DNA of 23,295 nt from a virus. Location of the stretch: the IMG/VR virus record IMGVR_UViG_3300005582_000107, positions 1 through 23,295 of that record, one strand, 5' to 3'. The position numbers were made by a program, and so were the translations under genes. Position 1 is the first letter of the stretch. Every line of letters begins with the position of its first letter. Shown one piece after another: positions 18,656-23,295 of this stretch. The notes below the pieces were generated by a model, which did not search any database, was not told the origin of the DNA, and saw only the letters and a program-made list of their open reading frames with translations.

Positions 18656-20517
18656 TAGTGCACATCGTACCAGTTATTGCCAATCTTAGCTCCACCATCC
18701 ATAATAGTAACTCCGAATAGTTTAGGGCCTTCAGCAAACGATTGTTTACCGATTTGAGCAGCTCGCTCAGCATATTCTTCAGGAACCATGAAATCAATCT
18801 CATCATGATAGAAAATACACGGTTTATATGGAATTTTTTCTTTTTCTAAATTTGCAACAGTTAGCATTAAAGCCGATGCACAGGTAATCTTTTCAGCAGA
18901 CTGTAACAGATACACAAGCAACTTATGAAAGGAATCCACATAAATACGGTTACCAGCAAGGCTAGGAATGTAACCATCACCGAATTGGGATGTTTTGCCA
19001 TAGATACTTTCTAACTTTTCTAGTAAGGCTTTAAATCCAGGTACGGCTTTAAGAAAACCAGCTTTTAATTTCTTGCCTTGCTTCTCTTCTAAATTACCAA
19101 AGATATAGCTCCAAAGTTTAGCTCCTGAAGCCCCAAACAAGAAAGCATACAATACTCGTTTAGCATTTGATCTTTTGACTTCATGTACTATACCCATGTC
19201 AGCTAAGACTTTGGTTAACACATCTGCATTATACTGATGTATATCCCCGTTAAGAAGAGTATCAATAAACTGAGCGTCGCCAAGATAATGAGCAAGACCT
19301 CTAGCTTGGTTACCTGCTGAATCGCATCCGACCAATTTCCATCCTGGTAAACACGTAAAGAGCTGACGCATGTCTTTACCCCATGGAGAGTCCGCAGAAG
19401 GTACATTGACAATAATAGAATGACGACTGCGCATACTAGGAGTACCGATGACCATGCAATCTCCATGTAAATTTCCTTTCTCGTCTGTATTTTCAATCCA
19501 TGTTTTTAAAATCCCAAATCTTGATTTTGTTGTTAAAAATTCGAGATACAACTTACCATCTCCACCTAAGAACTCTAAGCTATCTTCTGAAATTTTAGGT
19601 GAAGTTTTTACTTTCTTACCTGTCTCATCTGCTTTAAAATTCCATTCAGTAGGCTCCCATCCGTTTCGATATAAAAACATCTTAACATCGGCAACTGAAT
19701 CTAAACTTAATTTTTCAAACTCAACTCTGGAATACGGCCCTACAACAAGTCTTTCCTCTCCTTCATAACCAGACCAGGGATCAATATTAAACCAATTTGA
19801 AGTATGCAAATCATAACAACCTTGTTTAGTCCATTTAGGTTGCTTATATTCTACAATACCTTTTTTCTTATCAACAGCAATACACTTCATACCTAGCTTA
19901 GCTGATAAGGCTAAATAAGCTTTATCCATTTCTTGTGTAAGTTTTGTGTGTAATTGTTGTGCTGCATTAATATCAAACGGCCACCCATGAAGACTAGCTT
20001 CTGTGGCCCATTTAGCTGTTGCATGTTCAGCTCTTAAATAGTATTTTAAAGTAGGAGCTTTTTCTAGAAGTGTTTTATATTCATCTATAAGAATTTCATA
20101 AACTCTTGCTGTTAGTAACGTATCTTGTACACAATAATCAATCATTTCTTGAGTTAACTTAGACCAATCATTAAAGTCACCTTTTGGAAATTCAAGATAT
20201 TCACCCCAACGACCTAAACTATGCCCACCTGTCCCAAATCTCTTATAGTCTAAAACTTGAGAAAAAATTAGAGTATCTTGCAAATCACAACTTTTTGGAA
20301 ACTCATATCCAAATAACTTCTTTAATACAAAGACATCATATCCTAATATATTATGACCTATTGCTTTCTTTGCTTTATTAAAAAGCTCTTTCCAGCCAAG
20401 GTCACCTTCTTTAAATATGTGCATCTTTTTAGTGTCAAGATCATAAGCTGTTAGTACCCACATTCTTGTACACTGATTTAAAAGATTATCACATTCTATA
20501 TCAAAGATTAATCTCAT
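18655..20517 (-). CDS. Family A DNA polymerase with 3'-5' exonuclease (T7 gp5-like)
   Basis: Replicative polymerase. Exonuclease residues: D6 and E8 (FDIEC), D61 (GHNILGYD) and D132 in YCVQD. Polymerase motif A is DSAGNQAR at 399-406, motif B RSNAK...LY with K453 and Y457, motif C HDE at 571-573. Tyr457 is the residue that makes T7-type enzymes accept dideoxynucleotides. In motif A the usual Glu (T7 E480, the sugar-contact gate) is Gln404. At 620 residues it is about 80 shorter than T7 gp5 (704); the missing length suggests that the thioredoxin-binding insert is absent, so processivity must come from another factor. ATG 20517 follows AGGA. An out-of-frame ORF with its own ribosome site lies inside the gene (19215-19466). 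Confidence 0.95.
   Translation of the reverse strand: MRLIFDIECDNLLNQCTRMWVLTAYDLDTKKMHIFKEGDLGWKELFNKAKKAIGHNILGYDVFVLKKLFGYEFPKSCDLQDTLIFSQVLDYKRFGTGGHSLGRWGEYLEFPKGDFNDWSKLTQEMIDYCVQDTLLTARVYEILIDEYKTLLEKAPTLKYYLRAEHATAKWATEASLHGWPFDINAAQQLHTKLTQEMDKAYLALSAKLGMKCIAVDKKKGIVEYKQPKWTKQGCYDLHTSNWFNIDPWSGYEGEERLVVGPYSRVEFEKLSLDSVADVKMFLYRNGWEPTEWNFKADETGKKVKTSPKISEDSLEFLGGDGKLYLEFLTTKSRFGILKTWIENTDEKGNLHGDCMVIGTPSMRSRHSIIVNVPSADSPWGKDMRQLFTCLPGWKLVGCDSAGNQARGLAHYLGDAQFIDTLLNGDIHQYNADVLTKVLADMGIVHEVKRSNAKRVLYAFLFGASGAKLWSYIFGNLEEKQGKKLKAGFLKAVPGFKALLEKLESIYGKTSQFGDGYIPSLAGNRIYVDSFHKLLVYLLQSAEKITCASALMLTVANLEKEKIPYKPCIFYHDEIDFMVPEEYAERAAQIGKQSFAEGPKLFGVTIMDGGAKIGNNWYDVH
19215..19466 (-). CDS. Possible overlapping two-TM protein inside the DNA polymerase gene (83 aa)
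   Basis: A same-strand ORF in another frame starts at ATG 19466, seven bases after AAAGGA, which is as good as the sites used by real genes here. The product has two hydrophobic segments, residues about 6-27 and 55-80, separated by a polar loop, a holin-like layout. AT-rich genes often produce hydrophobic shadow frames, and the SD lies in a conserved polymerase stretch (EKGNLHGD), so it may be chance. Listed as a candidate only. Confidence 0.2.
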   Translation of the reverse strand: MEIAWSSVLLVCAVVILLLSMYLLRTLHGVKTCVSSLRVYQDGNWSDAIQQVTKLEVLLIILATLSLLILFLTGIYISIMQMC

Positions 20518-20528
20518 TAATAATCCTA

Positions 20529-21089
20529 TTACTTCAATGATGCATGCACATCTTCTGCAGATACAGGTTTGTTTCCATTCTCAATGTATTTGATTTGATA
20601 CTGAAGATAAAATAAAGCTTTCTTTAATTCTTGTAGATCAGCGTCTTTTTGGCCTTTACGATCTAAATATTTTCGTATTTGTAATTCTAAAGCACCTTTA
20701 AATATAGCAGGCTCTCTAAAACTAGGAATTCTAGACATTGCATCAAGCCATTGATAATCATCAATATAATTTTTATAATGACGCGGATTTACTTGAGATT
20801 CAATACTTTGAGTTTTAAATGTAGTAAAAGGTACATCTGATTCCACTTTTTTATCCTTTAAATATTCAGGTTTCCAAGCAGAGGCTCTTTCAAGAACAAC
20901 ACGCCATTCTTCTAAATCAATTACAGTTTTTAAATCATGACTATGCTTAGGTAACCTTGTATCAAATACGGATACATAATTAGGATGTGTTACATACTCT
21001 TCTTTAATATCGTCAATATTAATAGTTGTTCTCGAGATATGCATAGTATCATCTTCTCTAAGCTCAAAACAATTATAAATAAAACGCAT
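20529..21089 (-). CDS. DUF3310 / T7 gp1.7-like protein (186 aa)
   Basis: Residues 99-169 fit the DUF3310 pattern: QVNPRHYKN, then a helical stretch with FKGALELQIRKYLDRKG and DLQELKKALFYLQ. T7 gp1.7, of similar length (196), carries this domain and is reported as a nucleotide kinase acting on dGMP and dTMP. The first 95 residues are specific to this phage and unrecognised. No P-loop is visible, in line with gp1.7 being an atypical kinase. It lies between the ssDNA-binding protein terminator and the DNA polymerase, so a role in the dNTP pool is plausible. ATG 21089 follows AAGGA. Confidence 0.75.
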   Translation of the reverse strand: MRFIYNCFELREDDTMHISRTTINIDDIKEEYVTHPNYVSVFDTRLPKHSHDLKTVIDLEEWRVVLERASAWKPEYLKDKKVESDVPFTTFKTQSIESQVNPRHYKNYIDDYQWLDAMSRIPSFREPAIFKGALELQIRKYLDRKGQKDADLQELKKALFYLQYQIKYIENGNKPVSAEDVHASLK

Positions 21090-21099
21090 AACAATCCTT

Positions 21100-21138
21100 A
21101 AATTTTAAAGGGACTACCCTTTCTTCAAGAGTAGTCCC
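21100..21138 (-). terminator. Strong terminator after the ssDNA-binding protein gene
   Basis: GGGACTACCCTT (21110-21121) pairs with AAGAGTAGTCCC (21127-21138) over 12 bp; the one imperfect pair is G-U in minus-strand RNA. Loop of five, then UUUAAAAUUUA. It lies 11 bases past the stop codon of the 21150-21650 gene and just before the ribosome site of the next gene. Confidence 0.8.
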
Positions 21139-21149
21139 AATCTAATTAA

Positions 21150-21650
21150 TTAAAAGTCATCTGTTGCAGTCGCTTCATCTTCATCACTAATCACTTCTGT
21201 TTCTGTTTCACCAAACTCATCACTCCGTGGTTTAGCTTTATATACTAAATGTTTAGTCAACTGAATTCCCATTAAAACAGAAGCAATACCTTTGCTTCCA
21301 TCTTTCTTTGGATACTCATATTGAAAGATACGAACATTGCCGACTGACCCGTTGCCAATAGTATTAGGATCAATATCTTCTAGCTTGCCATTAATTACTT
21401 TAATTGGACCAGCTTTTTCGCTATCTTCTTTGATACTCTTCTTTCGTAGATTTACTCGAAAGTAAGGAGCGCCTTCATCAGGCACGATAGCTTTAACAGC
21501 TAGCTGCATTTCTTCCCAAGCTTTTTTAACAGCTTTGTCTGTAGTCCTAATCTGACATTCCCATGTAGGATTTGTTTTATTAAACTTGTTGTTAGGACGA
21601 GCAGGGTCTAGCTTACAAAACCAAAGTTCAGAGTCTTTAATAATCGGCAT
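21150..21650 (-). CDS. ssb: Single-stranded DNA-binding protein (T7 gp2.5-like in tail)
   Basis: The 166-residue protein has an OB-fold-like beta body (ELWFCKLDPARPN...WECQIRTTDKAVKKAW, PYFRVNLRKKS, GNVRIFQYEYPK). It ends in an acidic tail, DEFGETETEVISDEDEATATDDF, with a terminal Phe, like T7 gp2.5, whose acidic tail and last Phe bind the polymerase and helicase. Location at the head of the replication genes fits. Shorter than T7 gp2.5 (232). The own terminator at 21100-21138 suggests that it is made in larger amounts than its neighbours. The family call rests on tail, size and context rather than a confirmed domain. Confidence 0.75.
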   Translation of the reverse strand: MPIIKDSELWFCKLDPARPNNKFNKTNPTWECQIRTTDKAVKKAWEEMQLAVKAIVPDEGAPYFRVNLRKKSIKEDSEKAGPIKVINGKLEDIDPNTIGNGSVGNVRIFQYEYPKKDGSKGIASVLMGIQLTKHLVYKAKPRSDEFGETETEVISDEDEATATDDF

Positions 21651-21672
21651 ATAGTTCCTTGAAGAAAGTTAA

Positions 21673-21718
21673 GTCCCTCTGAGAGGGTTAAATCAACGGG
21701 CTTAGCAATACTAAACGT
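21673..21718 (-). terminator. Weak double hairpin between 21719 and the ssDNA-binding protein gene
   Basis: CCCTC/GAGGG (21675-21679 with 21683-21687) and GCTTAG/CTAAAC (about 21700-21716, one wobble) form two short stems. Downstream RNA is ACUUAACUUUCUU, only partly U-rich. Possible weak terminator or processing site; no promoter is recognisable in this 68-base gap. Confidence 0.35.
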
Positions 21719-22015
21719 TTAACTTTCTTCTGTATTTGCTTTTTCACGCTCGATTAGAACTGGAACTGGAGCAATAGATGTCTCCTGCACAATATGTAAA
21801 TCAAGATAATTTTTTGCTACATAAGTGTATTTTCTGACACCATCCCAACTTACAACTCGTTCTACTGATTCAGCTTTTGAAAAGAGTTCAATAAGCTCTA
21901 TTGTTAATGGAAGTACAATACAATTATCAGTTCGACTACCACCAAGAGATACGATAAGTTTCATTTCGTTTTTCTTGGGAAGTTGTGAATTAGCATCTAC
22001 AGTAATAGTTGTCAT
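21719..22015 (-). CDS. Unknown 98-aa protein
   Basis: Unrecognised, beta-rich in the centre (MKLIVSLGGSRTDNCIVLPLTIELIELF) with a polar, Glu-rich C-terminus. GAGG lies about eight bases before ATG 22015, which follows the upstream stop immediately. It precedes the ssDNA-binding protein gene. Confidence 0.7.
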   Translation of the reverse strand: MTTITVDANSQLPKKNEMKLIVSLGGSRTDNCIVLPLTIELIELFSKAESVERVVSWDGVRKYTYVAKNYLDLHIVQETSIAPVPVLIEREKANTEES

Positions 22016-22225
22016 TTAGTTTTCCTCTTCATCTTTAAAAGTTTCATCCCATTCTTCTTCTGAGATGCCAGTTAGAATAAATTCACGTTCACTTGGCTGT
22101 AGATCCGGCATTGCTTGTTGAATCAACATACCTTTAACAGCCCAATTATCATATTGTTCTTTAGTAACAGCTAAATCTTTTGTTCTCTCAATCCCACTTA
22201 GAATAGACTTCATTGTAATAAGCAT
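22016..22225 (-). CDS. Conserved-looking small phage protein (69 aa)
   Basis: The C-terminal pattern PSEREFILTGISEEEWDETFKDEEEN is reminiscent of many small phage proteins with a (R)EF(L/I)xTGxxxEEWDxxF motif, often of unknown function. The first 35 residues are helical and variable. ATG 22225 follows GAGG; ATG 22213 is an in-frame alternative. The acidic tail hints at protein-protein contact. Confidence 0.7.
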   Translation of the reverse strand: MLITMKSILSGIERTKDLAVTKEQYDNWAVKGMLIQQAMPDLQPSEREFILTGISEEEWDETFKDEEEN

Positions 22226-22232
22226 AATAACC

Positions 22233-22724
22233 TCAAAAAGAATTATATGAAATATGTTTTTCTACATTGCCTTCTTTCCACAAAGATCTATGAATATAAT
22301 ACAAAGGTCCGCCTGCGTTACTTGTACAAAATAAAAATACAGCCCAATTTGTATTAATATCTCGATTTACATAACCACAATCATCAAATGCTAAATCTAA
22401 ATCTACAGTAATATTCGGCATTAAATTCTCGTTATCCGCTTCCCAAGATAAATGAGAACTCTTTACTTCTAACAAATCTTCTGGATGTTCACATAAATGA
22501 ATAAGCCCGCCTAAACTGTCTTCAAAAGAATAATCAGAATCTTTGAGAGATTTACGAATATCAATAATTTCTCGTAACAGTAGACTCTCAGGTGTTTTGA
22601 AGCTTTCAATTGGCAAATCACAAACATAAATTAAAGATTTTGCAGTCTCTTCTAATACACACAAAGGAACTAGCCCTCTTTCATAATCTTGAAACATCTC
22701 TTCAAAATTATTATACACAACCAT
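22233..22724 (-). CDS. Unknown 163-aa protein after RNA polymerase
   Basis: Unrecognised soluble acidic protein, first gene downstream of the RNA polymerase. The N-terminal part is helical (NNFEEMFQDYERGLVPLCVLEETAKSL); the C-terminal part is Trp/Tyr-rich (WAVFLFCTSNAGGPLYYIHRSLW). ATG 22724 follows TAGGAG. In T7 this region holds host-takeover and kinase genes, but no similarity is visible. Confidence 0.7.
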   Translation of the reverse strand: MVVYNNFEEMFQDYERGLVPLCVLEETAKSLIYVCDLPIESFKTPESLLLREIIDIRKSLKDSDYSFEDSLGGLIHLCEHPEDLLEVKSSHLSWEADNENLMPNITVDLDLAFDDCGYVNRDINTNWAVFLFCTSNAGGPLYYIHRSLWKEGNVEKHISYNSF

Positions 22725-22733
22725 TTTAGTCTC

Positions 22734-23295
22734 CTAGCAAAAACAATATTCACTATCAAGAATAAGTGTAAGATCCAAAGTGCCTAATTTAACTTCTTTT
22801 GAGTTACCTCCAATGTCTTTCATAATTAATGTTAAAGGGTCTGTCTGATATAACTCTAAGAAGGTTTTTCTAAGCAAGGTAAACAGCTCAGGCATATTTC
22901 CTAATAAACAACCAAAAGAATCATGAATAGTTGTAATTGGAAATGGTGCTTGACTAACTGTCATCGACAAGTGTGCTGCATCTAGACTGTGAATAATATT
23001 AGGACTAGCGCCTTGTGACTGTTTACCTTTGGAAGGCTTTACATCTTCAATAAAACAAATATTAAGTTGAAGTGTATTTTCATAATACCCTGTTGTACTT
23101 CTTTCTTCTTGCGGTGGACCATACTGAACCCATATCTTTCTAACATTACCTTCAGTATAGTTTTGAACTACTGGAAAGTTAGTAATAGGAACTTTCCAAG
23201 ATAAAAATCTATCTTCTTTTTCAGCCTTCTTACCTGCGTCTTCAAAGACCTTTAGCAACTGCATTGGTCTTTCTAACGATACTCTACAATCATTA
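22734..23295 (-). CDS. T7-type single-subunit RNA polymerase, C-terminal part (truncated by window edge)
   Basis: The reading frame is open to the window edge (NDCRVSLERP precedes the first Met at 23264), so the real start lies outside. About 186 residues of roughly 850-900 are present. Diagnostic features: FPVVQNY (T7 FPVWQEY), SPNIIHSLDAAHLSMTV (T7 APNFVHSQDGSHLR), TIHDSFG holding the catalytic Asp (T7 Asp812) and a C-terminal ILDSEYCFC matching T7 ILESDFAFA, whose last residues reach the active site. It transcribes phage genes from phage promoters. It is the most upstream gene seen, and its transcripts would continue into all genes of the window. Confidence 0.96.
   Translation of the reverse strand, partial: NDCRVSLERPMQLLKVFEDAGKKAEKEDRFLSWKVPITNFPVVQNYTEGNVRKIWVQYGPPQEERSTTGYYENTLQLNICFIEDVKPSKGKQSQGASPNIIHSLDAAHLSMTVSQAPFPITTIHDSFGCLLGNMPELFTLLRKTFLELYQTDPLTLIMKDIGGNSKEVKLGTLDLTLILDSEYCFC

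Noticed and set aside
18621-18806. Minus-strand hydrophobic frame at the end of the DNA polymerase gene
   Set aside because: Out-of-frame shadow of the polymerase C-terminus, without a convincing ribosome site.
1-23295. CRISPR arrays, insertion sequences, integrase or attachment sites
   Set aside because: No regularly spaced repeats, transposase, integrase or recombinase motifs were seen. The only direct tandem repeat is the short tRNA-end duplication at 3898-3934.

Overview
The window is the replication and nucleotide-metabolism segment of a tailed-phage genome that encodes its own T7-type RNA polymerase (podovirus-like). Every supported gene lies on the minus strand, so transcription runs from position 23295 down to 1. 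Most of it is AT-rich (one 60-base line, 22141-22200, counts 19 G+C). Genes are packed with ATGA, TAATG and ATGTCTAA stop/start overlaps and mostly good Shine-Dalgarno (SD) sites. No terminase, capsid, tail or lysis gene was recognised, so those parts lie outside. The host cannot be named. Three tRNAs carry an encoded CCA, and the only ribonucleotide reductase is B12-dependent.

Layout in transcription order. 23295-21719: the C-terminal part of the RNA polymerase, then three small unknown genes. 21650-16593: replication core, with an ssDNA-binding protein (acidic tail ending in Phe) and its terminator, a DUF3310/gp1.7-like protein, family A DNA polymerase, a conserved phage protein, a MazG-like pyrophosphohydrolase and a FEN-type 5'-3' exonuclease. 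16583-12207: SegE-like GIY-YIG protein, small membrane protein, primase-helicase and a monomeric class II ribonucleotide reductase closed by a terminator. 12154-9770: small genes around an ATP-dependent DNA ligase. 9768-8387: a cluster of tiny genes, four of which look like paralogues. 8356-6638: a nucleotidyltransferase-fold protein and small genes. 6377-5826: a triple-repeat protein behind a structured leader.

5790-1836 holds tRNA-CAU (probably Ile2), the 3' half of a second tRNA, tRNA-Leu(UAA) and tRNA-Arg(UCU), interspersed with small genes, a mini cytidine-deaminase-like protein and a double zinc-ribbon protein. 1572-1 is different: about 50% G+C in places (30 of 60 at 1201-1260), separated from the rest by a terminator and a sigma70-like promoter with a palindrome over its start point. 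It carries four small genes, two long structured intergenic elements and two matching hairpins.

How it works together: the phage polymerase probably transcribes the array. DNA polymerase, primase-helicase, ssDNA-binding protein, exonuclease and ligase form a near-complete T7-style replisome. The reductase, MazG-like, gp1.7-like and deaminase-like proteins feed or clean the nucleotide pool. The tRNAs read AT-rich codons (AGA, UUA and probably AUA). The least explained material is RNA-level: structures at 330-448, 853-946 and 5583-5790, the tRNA half gene at 5465-5505, and an out-of-frame two-TM ORF inside the DNA polymerase gene.
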